Notes: generated by a model not told the origin, from the sequence alone. DNA of 64,000 nt from Intestinibacillus sp. Marseille-P6563 (GCF_900604335.1 NZ_UWOD01000001.1:1118521-1182520); one strand, 5' to 3'; positions 41,417 to 50,695 are shown, counted from the first letter of the stretch. Program-made: numbers and translations.

Positions 41417-43579
41417 TTATTCGCCCTTTTCGGCCTGTTTGATGGACAGCGAAATACGGCCGGTCTTGGCGTCGGCCGACAGCACGCGCACGCGCACCGC
41501 ATCCCCGACTGTGACCACTTCGGACGGATGACGGACAAATTTATTCGACAGTTCGGACACATGCACCAGCCCATCCTGGTGGACACCGATGTCCACGAAC
41601 GCGCCAAAGTCGGTCACGTTGCGCACCGTGCCGTTTAGGTCCATGCCCGGCTTTAAGTCCTTGACGTCCAGGATGTCCGAGCGCAGCACCGGCTGCGGCA
41701 GTTCGTCACGGATGTCCCGTCCGGGCTTTTGCAGCTCGGCGGCAATGTCCTGCAAGGTCGGCACACCCACCCCGCAGCGGGCCGCAGCTTCGGCGGCGCC
41801 AAAGGTTTGCAGGCGGGCCGCGAGTTCGCCCACCTGCCCGCGGGCGGCGTCGGCTTCGGTATAGCCGCACAGCATCAGCAAGGTGCGCGCGGCTTCATAC
41901 GATTCCGGGTGCACGGCGGTGCGGTCGAGCAGTTCATCGCTGCCCGGCACGCGCAGAAAACCGGCGCACTGCTCATAGGCCTTGGGTCCCAGGCCCTTGA
42001 CTTTGAGCAGTTGTTTGCGGTTTTGGAAGCTGCCATTTTGTTCGCGGTAGGCCGTGATGTTCTTGGATACCGTCTTGCTCACACCAGCCACCCGGCTAAG
42101 CAGCGCGGGCGATGCCGTGTTGAGGTCCACACCCACCGAACTAACGCAGTCCTCGACCACGCCGTCCAGTGTTTCGCCCAGTCTGGCCTGCGGCATGTCG
42201 TGCTGATACTGGCCCACACCGATCGACTTGGGGTCGATTTTAACCAGTTCGGCCAGCGGGTCCTGCAAGCGCCGGGCAATCGACACCGCCGAGCGCAGCG
42301 ACACATCGAAGTCCGGAAATTCTTCGGCGCCCAGCTTGGATGCCGAATAGACCGACGCCCCGGCTTCGGACACGACCATATACTGCACCCCGCCGCCATA
42401 TTCGCGGATGAAATCGGCCACAAAAATCTCGGATTCCTTGGACGCGGTCCCGTTGCCGATGGCAATGCACGTAACCCCATGAGTTTTGCACAACCTGTGC
42501 ATAACCTTTTTGGATTCTTCGATCTTCTTGTGCGGTGGCGTGGGATAAATGACCGCGGTTTCGAGCACCTTGCCGGTCGGGTCGACGACGGCCAGCTTGC
42601 AGCCGGTGCGGTACGCCGGGTCAAAGCCCAGCATGACCCGGCCACGGACGGGCGGCTGCAAGAGCAGCGGCCGCAGATTGAGCGCAAAGGTATGGATGGC
42701 CTGCTCATTGGCGCGGTCGGTCAGGTCGCTGCGAATCTCCCGCTCGAGCGAGGGGAAAATCAGCCGGGCATAGCTGTCCTCACACACGGCGCGCAGCTCG
42801 TCCGCATAGGCGCTCTTGGGATGGACCAGCGCCCGCCGCAGGATGACCAGCGCTTCGTCCCCATCGCCGGTGAGCGTGACCTTGAGTTTGCCTTCCTTCT
42901 CGCCGCGGCCGATGGCCAAAATGCGGTGGCTCTGCATGCGCCGCACCGGCTCGGAAAAGTCATGGTACATGGTATAGACCGTGTCGGTTTCGTCGGTGCC
43001 TACCGTGTGCAGTACCCCAGTGCGCATGAGCAGCGCGCGCAGACGGCCGCGCACCGCAGCATCGTCGCTCAGTTCCTCGGCCAGGATGTCCCGCGCCCCG
43101 GCCAGTGCATCATCGGCGCTCTCCACGCCCTTGTCCGGCTGCACGAACGGCTGGGCCGCTTCCAGCGCCGGCACGGCCTTGCCATGGGTATCGCGCAGCA
43201 GGGCGGCCAGCGGTTCCAGCCCCTTTTCCCGTGCGATCGACGCGCGGGTGCGCCGCTTGGGGCGATAAGGACGGTAAATGTCCTCGATTTCGGCCAAGGT
43301 GGCCGCGCCAGCCAGCGCTTGCTCGAGCGCAGGCGTCAGCTTGTCCTGCGCGGCAATCGCTTCGCGTACTTCAGCGCGGCGCGCATCCAGATTGCGCAGA
43401 TATTGCAGCCGGTCGGCCAGCTCACGGATGGTCTGGTCGTCCATGGTGCCGTGCATCTCCTTGCGGTACCGCGCGATAAAGGGCACGGTATTGCCTTCGT
43501 CCAGGAGTTTGACGACGTTTTCGACATAATTTTCCCGTTGTCCCAGCTCTTTTGCCAGGGTTTTGATAATCTGATCCAT
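41417..43579 (-). CDS. tex: Tex-family RNA-binding transcription accessory protein
   Basis: 720 residues from ATG 43579 behind AAGGAG. Tex N-terminal helical domain (NYVENVVKLLDEGNTVPFIA RYRKE), YqgF-like RNase H fold (GRVMLGFDPAYRTGCKLAVV), helix-hairpin-helix region (VGVDLNTASPALLSRVAGVS) and a C-terminal S1 domain (PGMDLNGTVRNVTDFGAFVD IGVHQDGLVHVSEL). Standard length. It binds nucleic acid and assists transcription. Confidence 0.95.
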   Translation of the reverse strand: MDQIIKTLAKELGQRENYVENVVKLLDEGNTVPFIARYRKEMHGTMDDQTIRELADRLQYLRNLDARRAEVREAIAAQDKLTPALEQALAGAATLAEIEDIYRPYRPKRRTRASIAREKGLEPLAALLRDTHGKAVPALEAAQPFVQPDKGVESADDALAGARDILAEELSDDAAVRGRLRALLMRTGVLHTVGTDETDTVYTMYHDFSEPVRRMQSHRILAIGRGEKEGKLKVTLTGDGDEALVILRRALVHPKSAYADELRAVCEDSYARLIFPSLEREIRSDLTDRANEQAIHTFALNLRPLLLQPPVRGRVMLGFDPAYRTGCKLAVVDPTGKVLETAVIYPTPPHKKIEESKKVMHRLCKTHGVTCIAIGNGTASKESEIFVADFIREYGGGVQYMVVSEAGASVYSASKLGAEEFPDFDVSLRSAVSIARRLQDPLAELVKIDPKSIGVGQYQHDMPQARLGETLDGVVEDCVSSVGVDLNTASPALLSRVAGVSKTVSKNITAYREQNGSFQNRKQLLKVKGLGPKAYEQCAGFLRVPGSDELLDRTAVHPESYEAARTLLMLCGYTEADAARGQVGELAARLQTFGAAEAAARCGVGVPTLQDIAAELQKPGRDIRDELPQPVLRSDILDVKDLKPGMDLNGTVRNVTDFGAFVDIGVHQDGLVHVSELSNKFVRHPSEVVTVGDAVRVRVLSADAKTGRISLSIKQAEKGE

Positions 43580-43637
43580 AGGGGTTCTCCTTCCATGCGT
43601 GGTTTCATTATACGGCACATGCACCCGGTTGGCAACG

Positions 43638-43677
43638 CAAAAAAAACAGCACGGATTGTCGTCCGTGCCGTTTTCAA
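43638..43677 (-). terminator. Terminator of the NhaC-type antiporter gene
   Basis: Minus-strand stem AACGGCACGGA/TCCGTGCTGTT with a 6-base loop followed by T6. Confidence 0.8.
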
Positions 43678-43682
43678 AGGAT

Positions 43683-45170
43683 TTACTTTTTCGCCTTTTG
43701 TTTTTTGGTCATCACGACCGCAAACACAAACAGGAGTACCGCACCGGTCGCCAGACCCAGCCAGCCGTTCTGCGTGACGCCTGCCACGATATAGCCGACA
43801 AAGCTCATCGCCGCAACGCTCATCGCATAGGGAATCTGGGTAGATACATGGTCGAGGTGCTTGCACTGTGCGCCCGCAGACGCCAGAATGGTGGTATCCG
43901 AAATGGGCGAAATGTGGTCGCCGCAAACCGCGCCTGCCAGGCAAGCCGCCACGGTGATCGCCAGCATGTTGCCTGTGCCAAAGATGGAGAACGCAACCGG
44001 AATCAGGATACCGAACGTACCCCACGAGGTGCCGGTCGCAAACGCAATGCCGAGCGCCACCACAAAGAAGATGGCGGGCATAAACATCAGCAGGCCGGTG
44101 TTGCCGGTGCCAATATGGTGCGCGACAAAGCCGCGCAGATCGAGATATTCCTCCGAGCAGATGCCCGACAGCGTCCAGGCAAAGGTCAAAATAAAGATCG
44201 CCGGAACCATGGCCTTAAAGCCTTCGGTGAACGATTCACAGAACTGACCAAAGCTCAAAATGCCGCGCGGCACATACATCAGGAAGGTAAATACCAGCGT
44301 TGCAAACGAACCGAGCACCAGCGCATCGGCTGCCGTACAGTCGGCAAAGGCATCGATGGGGTTCTTGCCTGCAAAGCCGCCGCCGTTATAGAACATAGCC
44401 AGCACGCATACGGCAATCAGGAACAAGATCGGGATGAGCAGGTCTTTGACCTGGCCGCGGCCGACAATAACGGTCGCTTCCTCGCCGTTGGAGTCGATCT
44501 TGCCGCTTTCGCGCACCTTCTGGTTATACTTGTCCATCGCGAAGAAATCGATATCGGCCGCCGACACCCAAATGAGGAAAGCCAGCGTCAGCAGGGCATA
44601 CAGATTAAACGGGATGGTCTGCAAAAACAGCGAAAAGCCGTTGATGCCCGCGTCCTCGGGCAGCGAGGACGAAACCGCAGCCGCCCACGAGGAGATCGGC
44701 GCAATGATGCACACCGGCGCTGCGGTCGCATCGATGATATACGCTAATTTTGCACGGGTGATCTTCTGCCGGTCGGTGATCGGGCGCATGACCGTGCCAA
44801 CGGTCAGGCAGTTGAAGTAGTCATCCACAAAAATCAACGCGCCCAGCGCCGAAGTTGCAAAGGACGCACCGCGCCGGTATTTGATGTGCCGGGTAGCCCA
44901 TTCACCGTAGGCGCGCGAGGCACCCGATTTGGTGATGAGAGACACCAAAATGCCCAGCATAACCAAAAATAAAATGATACTCATGTTGCCGGAAACCTTT
45001 TCGCTCATGATCGAAAACGTCGTTTCGGTCGCTGCGAGCGGATGCAGGCCGGTGAACATAAGCGCGCCGACAAAAATACCAATGAACAGAGAAGAATACA
45101 CTTCTCTTGTCAGCAGGGCCAGCGCGATGGCGATGACAGGCGGCAGAACCGCCCAAAAAGTACCGCTCAT
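43683..45170 (-). CDS. NhaC-family Na+/H+ antiporter
   Basis: 495 residues with about 12 membrane segments. Family marks: FVDDYFNCLTVGTVMRPITD, IDATAAPVCIIAPISSWAAA, the late GTSWGTFGILIPVAFSIFGT and AVCGDHISPISDTTILASAG. These are the NhaC/COG1757 signatures. It exchanges sodium for protons, or an organic acid in the MleN branch; which cannot be told. ATG follows AAGGAG. Promoter: -35 TTGCAC (45249-45254), -10 TAAAAT (45226-45231), 17 bp apart. Confidence 0.9.
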   Translation of the reverse strand: MSGTFWAVLPPVIAIALALLTREVYSSLFIGIFVGALMFTGLHPLAATETTFSIMSEKVSGNMSIILFLVMLGILVSLITKSGASRAYGEWATRHIKYRRGASFATSALGALIFVDDYFNCLTVGTVMRPITDRQKITRAKLAYIIDATAAPVCIIAPISSWAAAVSSSLPEDAGINGFSLFLQTIPFNLYALLTLAFLIWVSAADIDFFAMDKYNQKVRESGKIDSNGEEATVIVGRGQVKDLLIPILFLIAVCVLAMFYNGGGFAGKNPIDAFADCTAADALVLGSFATLVFTFLMYVPRGILSFGQFCESFTEGFKAMVPAIFILTFAWTLSGICSEEYLDLRGFVAHHIGTGNTGLLMFMPAIFFVVALGIAFATGTSWGTFGILIPVAFSIFGTGNMLAITVAACLAGAVCGDHISPISDTTILASAGAQCKHLDHVSTQIPYAMSVAAMSFVGYIVAGVTQNGWLGLATGAVLLFVFAVVMTKKQKAKK

Positions 45171-45225
45171 GGTTGTTCTCCTTTTTTCCCCTGAAATTGC
45201 GAACCCGTTCAGAATTCGTAAAGAA

Positions 45226-45254
45226 ATTTTACATCATTTGCGGCACAAGTGCAA
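45226..45254 (-). promoter_or_regulatory. Promoter of the antiporter gene
   Basis: Minus-strand -35 TTGCAC and -10 TAAAAT with a 17-bp spacer, about 55 bp upstream of the start codon. Confidence 0.65.
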
Positions 45255-45306
45255 GTCTATCCGGGCAATTTCCGTCCTTTTCCGGCAATTTTTTCAAAAT
45301 TTGGCC

Positions 45307-45867
45307 TCAAAAAATCCCCAGATGTTCCAGCAATATACGCAGACCCATCAGCACCAGAATGGCGCCGCCTGCAATCTCGGCACGCGCGGCATATTTTTCC
45401 CCAAATACCGAGCCAATACGCACACCAGCAGCCGAAAGCACAAACGTCGTCACGCCAATTTCGAGCACTGCCGTCCAGATGTTGACATGCAAAAATGCAA
45501 ACGTCACGCCAATGGCCAGCGCATCGATGGCCGTGGCAATGGCGAGCGGCAGCATGCGGCTGGGTGCATACGAACTGTCCGCCGCTTCTTCTTCGCCGCC
45601 CACCGCTTCGCGAATCATATTGCCGCCAATAAGCGCCAGCAGCACAAAGGCGATCCAGTGGTCGATGGCCTGGATATACCCGGCAAACTGGGTGCCCAAA
45701 AAGCAGCCGATGAGCGGCATGAGCATCTGGAACCCACCGAACCACAGGCCGCAGATGAGCGACTGCCGCGCCTGGTAGCGCGGCGTGGCCAGACCCTTGC
45801 TGACCGATACCGCAAACGCATCCATCGACAGCCCGACGGCGATTGCAAAAATGCCCCAAAATCCCAT
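45307..45867 (-). CDS. mntP: Manganese efflux pump MntP
   Basis: 186 residues with six membrane segments. GLSMDAFAVSVSKGL near residue 12 and ATAIDALAIGVTFAFL near 110 carry the paired aspartates of MntP. It exports Mn2+. A yybP-ykoY riboswitch with its own terminator lies directly upstream, which fits manganese-induced expression. Confidence 0.93.
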   Translation of the reverse strand: MGFWGIFAIAVGLSMDAFAVSVSKGLATPRYQARQSLICGLWFGGFQMLMPLIGCFLGTQFAGYIQAIDHWIAFVLLALIGGNMIREAVGGEEEAADSSYAPSRMLPLAIATAIDALAIGVTFAFLHVNIWTAVLEIGVTTFVLSAAGVRIGSVFGEKYAARAEIAGGAILVLMGLRILLEHLGIF

Positions 45868-45934
45868 GTTGTTCTTCCTCCATCCTTGGTTCTTATCATG
45901 GATTTCGTCCTCTTACTCTATGCGTTTTGACCAC

Positions 45935-46065
45935 AAAAAAAGACGCATGTATAGCATTTCTGCCATACATGCGTCTCGTTCATTAAGACCCGCCAGGCGG
46001 CCGAAGCCAGACCAGTATGTTGACGGATCACGCAAATCCTGCGTGTACTACTCCCGCATGAGTAC
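45935..46065 (-). promoter_or_regulatory. yybP-ykoY manganese riboswitch with terminator
   Basis: On the minus strand: GCGGGAGTAGTACACGC, then GATCCGTCAACATACTGGTC, GGCTTCGGCC, GGGTC and AATGAACGAGAC. These are the conserved parts of the yybP-ykoY aptamer. The GAGAC end enters a terminator stem AGACGCATGTAT/ATACATGCGTCT (45941-45976) followed by T7. Promoter: -35 TTGACT (46094-46099) and -10 TATGAT (46070-46075), 18 bp apart. Mn2+ binding should favour mntP expression. Confidence 0.9.
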
Positions 46066-46091
46066 GTTTATCATACCGTACCCTATTCGGG

Positions 46092-46595
46092 TTAGTCAAC
46101 CGAAACAACCTCGCCAATCACCCGGTACGCTTCCAGCAACCGGTCAAACGACCAGGCGGCATTGGCCGGGCTGGTCGAGGGCAATTTGCCCGCCGGGATG
46201 CCAGTCGACGGCTGACACAGCTTGGTATACCACTTGTGCGACACTGCACCAGTACAGAACACCGCACGAATTTTGGTTTTGGGCAGCAGCGCCGCGATGT
46301 CGTTTGCCACCGGGTTGCGGATGGCGGCATCGGATGCGCCGCGAATCTCACACGAAGCCAAGGTGTCCCACAAGGCAATATGATGCCGCAGCGCCAGCGC
46401 GCGTTTTTCTTCGATCGTCTGCGGCGCCGGTTCGCCGAACACAGCGGCCAGCACCGGCCAAAACCGATTTTGCGGATGACCGTAAAAGAAATTCACTTCC
46501 CGCGACTTGGGACTTGGAATGGACCCCAAAATCAGCACCCGGCTCTCGGCGTCATACAGCGGACCAAACGGATGCACCACACGTTCGTATTCCAT
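46092..46595 (-). CDS. DNA-deoxyinosine glycosylase (UDG superfamily)
   Basis: 167 residues from the ATG at 46595, which overlaps the mutY stop (TGATG). VLILGSIPSPKSREVNFFYG HPQNRFWPVL is the active-site region of the Mug/HDG-like branch, and GIPAGKLPSTSPANAAWSFD has the second motif SPANA. It removes deaminated purines. Coupling to mutY makes a base-excision repair pair. Confidence 0.88.
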   Translation of the reverse strand: MEYERVVHPFGPLYDAESRVLILGSIPSPKSREVNFFYGHPQNRFWPVLAAVFGEPAPQTIEEKRALALRHHIALWDTLASCEIRGASDAAIRNPVANDIAALLPKTKIRAVFCTGAVSHKWYTKLCQPSTGIPAGKLPSTSPANAAWSFDRLLEAYRVIGEVVSVD

Positions 46596-47632
46596 CAGGC
46601 ATCCTCCAATCCGTCCAGAAAGGCCCGAAAGGCCGAGGGCAGCGCATATTCCCCGCGCAGCCGCGCAGGCGTCACCCACGTGAGTCCTTCGCCCGCGGTC
46701 GCCAGGTCGATATCATAGCCGGTCATGTGCCATTCGACATGGCTGAATACATGCTTAGCCGGCCGGAGGGACAGCATTTCCCGCACCTGAAACCCATCCT
46801 GTTCCAGTTTTTCGCGGGTCTGTGCCGGGGATAGTTTGCCTTCGTAGGCCGGAAATTCCCACAGCCCGGCCAGCAGGCCGCGCGCCGGACGGCGGCGCAG
46901 GCCCACCCGGTCGCCATCGTGCAGCACGAGGACCGTACGTTCTTCGATGCGCCGCGCCTTTTTGGGCGTGCGCGCGGGCAGCATAGCGGCTGACCCTTGG
47001 GCATACCCTTCACACCAGGGCAGGCAGGGACAGTCGGCGCATTTGGGCGCGCCGTTTGGCAAACAAATCGTGGCGCCCAATTCCATGAGCGCCTGATTAA
47101 AGGTGCCGCTCTGCCCTTCGGGCAGGACGGCACGGACGGTTTCGGTCATCTCCCGCTTGACGCGGGTATCGTCGATGGGCCGGGCGTCATTGGTCAGCCG
47201 CGCAGTCACACGCAGGACATTGCCGTCCACCGCCGGGACGGGCAGGCCAAAGGCGATCGAGCCGACCGCCCCGGCGGTATAGTCGCCCACGCCGGGCAAG
47301 GCGCGCAACGCAGCATAATCGGCCGGAAACTGGCCGTCGTACTGTTCGCAGACCACGCGCGCGGCTTTGTGCAGGTTGCGGGCGCGGCTGTAATAGCCAA
47401 GTCCTTCCCAAAGTTTGAGCAGCTTTTCTTCGGGCAGGGCGGCCAGGTCGCGTACGGTCGGGCAGGCATCCAAAAACCGTTCATAATAAGGAATAACGGC
47501 TTCGACCCGTGTTTGCTGGAGCATGATCTCGCTGAGCCAGACATGGTAGGCATCCTGATCGCGCCGCCAGGGCAGGCGGCGCTGATGCACTTCATACCAG
47601 TCGAGCAAAGGCTGGACAAAGCCTGAGGTCAT
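46595..47632 (-). CDS. mutY: A/G-specific adenine glycosylase MutY
   Basis: 345 residues. HhH-GPD domain: LPWRRDQDAYHVWLSEIMLQ QTRVEAVIPYYERF with the catalytic Glu, LPGVGDYTAGAVGSIAFG with the catalytic Asp region, and a 4Fe-4S loop CLPNGAPKCADCPCLPWC. The C-terminal third is a NUDIX-like domain that reads 8-oxoG (TVLVLHDGDRVGLRRRPARG LLAGLWEFP). It removes A opposite 8-oxoG. The start overlaps the thioesterase stop. Confidence 0.95.
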   Translation of the reverse strand: MTSGFVQPLLDWYEVHQRRLPWRRDQDAYHVWLSEIMLQQTRVEAVIPYYERFLDACPTVRDLAALPEEKLLKLWEGLGYYSRARNLHKAARVVCEQYDGQFPADYAALRALPGVGDYTAGAVGSIAFGLPVPAVDGNVLRVTARLTNDARPIDDTRVKREMTETVRAVLPEGQSGTFNQALMELGATICLPNGAPKCADCPCLPWCEGYAQGSAAMLPARTPKKARRIEERTVLVLHDGDRVGLRRRPARGLLAGLWEFPAYEGKLSPAQTREKLEQDGFQVREMLSLRPAKHVFSHVEWHMTGYDIDLATAGEGLTWVTPARLRGEYALPSAFRAFLDGLEDA

Positions 47633-48048
47633 GTAGTTTCTCCCATCTCTTGTCCGGTGAAGAACATGGTAAATTGTCCGTTGGCGATCAGCCGGTCACC
47701 CTGATAAACATCCACACTGTATACCGCTGTGGTTTTACCATATTTCAGTTCGGTGGTTTTGGCGGTCAGGCCTTCCTCGTTGTGGCCCGGACGCATGTAG
47801 CTCATGGAGCTGGACAGGGTGACCGCAAGCCGTCCGCGCGCTGCCGCCGCCGTACCGGCTGCCACATCGCACAGTGTATAGATCGCACCGCCGTGGAATT
47901 TGCCCATGGGATTGAGCACTTCCGGCCGCGCGGGTAAGTAAACTTCTGCATAACCGTCCGACAAGGACAAAATCGTCAGTCCATGGAGCTCATGATACAG
48001 GTTGCCCCATTCACGATTATCTCTCAGATGCTGCAAAATATCTGCCAT
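47629..48048 (-). CDS. PaaI/YbgC-type hotdog thioesterase
   Basis: 139 residues from ATG 48048 behind GAGGGGAG. Hotdog signature LNPMGKFHGGAIYTLCDVAA GTAA with the catalytic Asp region, then LSSSMSYMRP and VYSVDVYQGDRLIANGQFTM. It hydrolyses an acyl-CoA; substrate unknown. First gene of the thioesterase-mutY-glycosylase operon. Confidence 0.85.
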   Translation of the reverse strand: MADILQHLRDNREWGNLYHELHGLTILSLSDGYAEVYLPARPEVLNPMGKFHGGAIYTLCDVAAGTAAAARGRLAVTLSSSMSYMRPGHNEEGLTAKTTELKYGKTTAVYSVDVYQGDRLIANGQFTMFFTGQEMGETT

Positions 48049-48235
48049 AAATTTCTTTCTCCCCTCATTCGGGCGTAAAAAACGCCTTCCGTCAATTATT
48101 CTAATCATAGCACGAACACACGGTCTTGCAAAGCCGCATTCTTCAAAATTTTTGCACAAATGCAAACTTAGTCTTTTGGATTGTCACATCTTTCCGGCCC
48201 GCGGCATATCCTGCAAAGTGAAAGGTGGTTTGTGT

Positions 48236-49081
48236 ATGACGATCCATGTGGTAAAACCTGGCGATACCGTGTATTCCATTGCCCGGATGCACGACGTTCC
48301 CATGCGGCGCATTGTTGTGGACAATGGTTTGCAGGAACCGGCGCGTTTGACGCCCGGCCAAACCTTGGTCATCCTAAAGCCCAAACGGGTCTATACCGTA
48401 CAGGCTGGGGATACCCTGGGCAACATCGCCAGCCGCACCGGTGTCACGGTGTTTCAGCTCTGGCAGAACAATCCACAGCTTGGCGGCAACGACCGCATCT
48501 ATCCGGGGCAACAGCTTGTGATCGAATATGACGGCGTGAAAAAAGGGGTATTTGCCGTCAAAGGCTATGCGTATCCCAACATCGATCGCGCCATCCTGCG
48601 AAAAACGCTGCCCTATTTAACGTACTTAGCCGTCTTTTCCTTTGGCGTGCAGCCAGATGGCAGCCTGGTTTACATCGATGATCGCGGCCTGCCCGAAGCG
48701 GCGCGGGAATTTGGCGCCGTCCCCTTGATGGTGTTGACCACGCTGGCCGAAGATGGTTCGTTCTCCGGCGAACGGGCCAGCCAGTTTCTGAACAACCCAG
48801 ATGCACAGGAAAAACTCATCGACAATCTGATCGACTGCCTGCAAAAGCGTGGATACGGCGGAGTGGATGTCGATTTTGAATTCATTCCCCCGGCCGACCG
48901 CGAGCGGTATGCAGCGTTTTTATCCAACCTGACCACCCGGTTAAATGCGGTTGGATTGACGGTCATGGCGGCACTGGCGGCCAAAACCTCGGCCGCGCAA
49001 AAGGGGCTGCTGCATGAAGCGCATGATTATGCACTCATCGGCCAGGCAGTCAACGACGTCTTATTGATGACTTACGAATAA
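48236..49081 (+). pseudogene. LysM-GH18 spore-type peptidoglycan hydrolase, cut by prophage 2
   Basis: 281 codons from ATG 48236 behind AAGGTGG. Two LysM domains (VKPGDTVYSIARMHDVPMRR and VQAGDTLGNIASRTGVTVFQ LWQNNP), then the first part of a GH18 domain including DVDFEFIPPADRERY (catalytic DxxxE-type loop). It ends at LLMTYE-stop, where SleL/YaaH-like enzymes continue YEWG and about 150 more residues. The break coincides with the start of phage DNA, so the 3' end should lie beyond the prophage. A disrupted cortex-lytic enzyme may affect germination. Confidence 0.85.
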
Positions 49082-49086
49082 GTCAT
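49067..49086. repeat. Probable attL of prophage 2
   Basis: ATGACTTACGAATAAGTCAT has 8-bp inverted arms. The host GH18 frame is lost inside it, after GAA. The core cannot be fixed without the right end. Confidence 0.55.
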
Positions 49087-49123
49087 TGTATTTTATATAC
49101 GATTATCATTGAAAGGCGTAAAC

Positions 49124-49153
49124 AAAATGCCCCAGCATTGGCTGGGGCATTTT
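49124..49153. terminator. Bidirectional terminator at prophage 2 left end
   Basis: Perfect 13-bp stem AAAATGCCCCAGC/GCTGGGGCATTTT with a 4-base loop. It ends the phage late operon and any transcript from the cut GH18 gene. Confidence 0.85.
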
Positions 49154-49154
49154 C

Positions 49155-49853
49155 TTATTTACAAATATTCTGCATCAGTTCCGGCAGTTTCTCAATTTTC
49201 CCGCCGAGCAGCCGGTCCATGTAGACAAGCGGCTGCAAGCTGCACTCCTGCACCTCGATCTCGCCTTTTTCATCCTTGGCGATGTACCCGGACTGTACCA
49301 GTCGGGTAAAGGTACCCTGCGCCCAGGTGGGCATCTCGGGCACATACTTATAAACTTTCATTTTCTCCTCCGGTTCTGCGGCCAGCGCCGCTTTGAAATC
49401 GTCCCACAAACTGGGCTGATCGACAAACGGGCCGGGGCAGTATTTTCCGGTTACGTCGTGGTGCATCAGCACATGATCCAACGGGACGTCGTATTTCTGC
49501 ATCAGCTCACGCACCAGTTTCACCGCGCGTTCGATCGTGCCGCGTCGCAGCACATAGCCCTTGCCGGTCAGGCACATCTCCACGCCGATGCTGTTCGAAT
49601 TCCGGCAATACGGATGCACATAGCTTTTTGCACCTACATGCCATGCCTGCCGGTCCGGCGGCACGCTGTTCCAAACCTCGTTTTCGTCCACGAAATAATG
49701 GGCGCTGGCTTTCACCACTTCCCGCGCAAAATAATCGGCATTGTTCTTCGCCGTGTCGCCCTGGTTGCTGGTCCAGTGTACGACAATGTACTGAACATTT
49801 TTCAGCGTCCCGCCGTAGTTCCCAGGGTTGCAGGCTTTGCTTTTAATCTCCAA
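49155..49853 (-). CDS. Phage N-acetylmuramoyl-L-alanine amidase (endolysin)
   Basis: 232 residues from a TTG at 49853 behind GGAAGGAGG. Residues 1-150 are almost the same as the prophage 1 enzyme (YIVVHWTSNQGDTAKNNADY, AWHVGAKSYVHPYCRNSNSI, LMHHDVTGKYCPGPF), with zinc-ligand histidines intact. The C-terminal part (YVPEMPTWAQGTFTRLVQSG YIAKDEKGEIEVQ) is different. Domain swapping between prophages is likely. Confidence 0.9.
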   Translation of the reverse strand: MEIKSKACNPGNYGGTLKNVQYIVVHWTSNQGDTAKNNADYFAREVVKASAHYFVDENEVWNSVPPDRQAWHVGAKSYVHPYCRNSNSIGVEMCLTGKGYVLRRGTIERAVKLVRELMQKYDVPLDHVLMHHDVTGKYCPGPFVDQPSLWDDFKAALAAEPEEKMKVYKYVPEMPTWAQGTFTRLVQSGYIAKDEKGEIEVQECSLQPLVYMDRLLGGKIEKLPELMQNICK

Positions 49854-50082
49854 ACTGCCCCTCCTTCCGCGCCTGATCGGCGGCGATGGCTGCCCTCGTG
49901 AAGCTATTGTTCTTCCACCAGGCGGCGACTGCGGCTGCAACCGTCCAAGCCGTGGAAACCAGCGTTTCGATCTGGCCGTCCTCGATCGGCAGCACGGCAA
50001 TGCCGCACACGCTCAAAATCTGGTTGATCAGCGCCAGCGCCAGGATGATCGTCCGTGCCAGCGTTCCTTTGGTAATGTTCAT
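49843..50082 (-). CDS. Phage holin, SPP1 type
   Basis: 79 residues. MNITKGTLARTIILALALIN, a second hydrophobic segment WTVAAAVAAWW, KNNSFT and QARK match SPP1-type phage holins. It differs from the r1t-type holin of prophage 1. The 3' end overlaps the amidase start. Confidence 0.85.
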   Translation of the reverse strand: MNITKGTLARTIILALALINQILSVCGIAVLPIEDGQIETLVSTAWTVAAAVAAWWKNNSFTRAAIAADQARKEGQFGD

Positions 50083-50086
50083 GGCC

Positions 50087-50338
50087 TCATTCCTCCTGTT
50101 CCAAGTCCTTGATTCGATGGTTGATGACTTTTATCTGCTCCTCGACCACCGGCATCCGCCGGGCGAAGTTGTTGTGCTCGCGCACCTCGCGGGTCAAAGC
50201 CTCTAATTTGGCGTCCGTGACCGCCTGCGCGGTACGGATGGCTTCATCCGTGCGATTCCCGGCCGCCCGGTTGGACAGAATCACGCCGATCAGCGCCAGA
50301 CCTCCGGTGATAAGGGATACAATAATTTCAGTTTGCAT
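50087..50338 (-). CDS. XhlA-like phage protein with N-terminal anchor
   Basis: 83 residues: one N-terminal membrane segment (IIVSLITGGLALIGVILSN) and a coiled coil (LEALTREVREHNNF, VVEEQIKVINHRIKDLEQ). Orientation is opposite to the prophage 1 counterpart, yet the initiation region has the same SD-hairpin-9 nt-ATG layout. Probable lysis accessory protein. Confidence 0.6.
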   Translation of the reverse strand: MQTEIIVSLITGGLALIGVILSNRAAGNRTDEAIRTAQAVTDAKLEALTREVREHNNFARRMPVVEEQIKVINHRIKDLEQEE

Positions 50339-50384
50339 GGATTCAATGGGGCGGGAAAGCCCGCCCCGTCACCCCCTTTCCCCT
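50336..50384 (-). promoter_or_regulatory. SD-hairpin-start region, prophage 2 copy
   Basis: GGGGGTGAC, an 8-bp GGGGCGGG/CCCGCCCC stem with a 4-base loop, 9 bases, then ATG 50338. It follows the stop of the 69-residue protein directly. Confidence 0.55.
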
Positions 50385-50593
50385 TACAGGCCCAGCAGGT
50401 CCTTGTCCTTGACGCTCAGCGGCAGGCCACAGTACTGTTTGTACTCGGCACGCGCCTTGCCATCATATTTCAGGCCGCAGCGCTTATCAAAGATGTCCAG
50501 CCCGACATTCACGTCATATTTGCGCTTTTCGTCGTTCTTTCCGGCGCAGATGGCTTTGATTTCCTCGTGATTCTGGATGTAGATGTTTTTCAT
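50384..50593 (-). CDS. Conserved 69-residue phage protein, second copy
   Basis: Same length and nearly the same sequence as 8402-8611, differing at few positions (GLDIFDKRCGLKYDGKA here, GMDIYDKKHGLKYDGKA there). No fold recognised. The shared gene plus shared initiation hairpin mark one exchanged module. Confidence 0.7.
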   Translation of the reverse strand: MKNIYIQNHEEIKAICAGKNDEKRKYDVNVGLDIFDKRCGLKYDGKARAEYKQYCGLPLSVKDKDLLGL

Positions 50594-50695
50594 AATTTTG
50601 TCCTTTCCGGCCTTGTGGCCTTAAAATTTATTTGGTACTTACTCCCGCAAATCTGCGGAAAATGAACCTCAAAAGGGTAAGAAAAAAGCCCTGCC

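Noticed and set aside
41729-43777. 682-codon open frame on the plus strand
   Set aside because: It is antisense to tex, has low-complexity Arg/Ala/Gly content and no ribosome site; tex on the other strand shows full domain structure.
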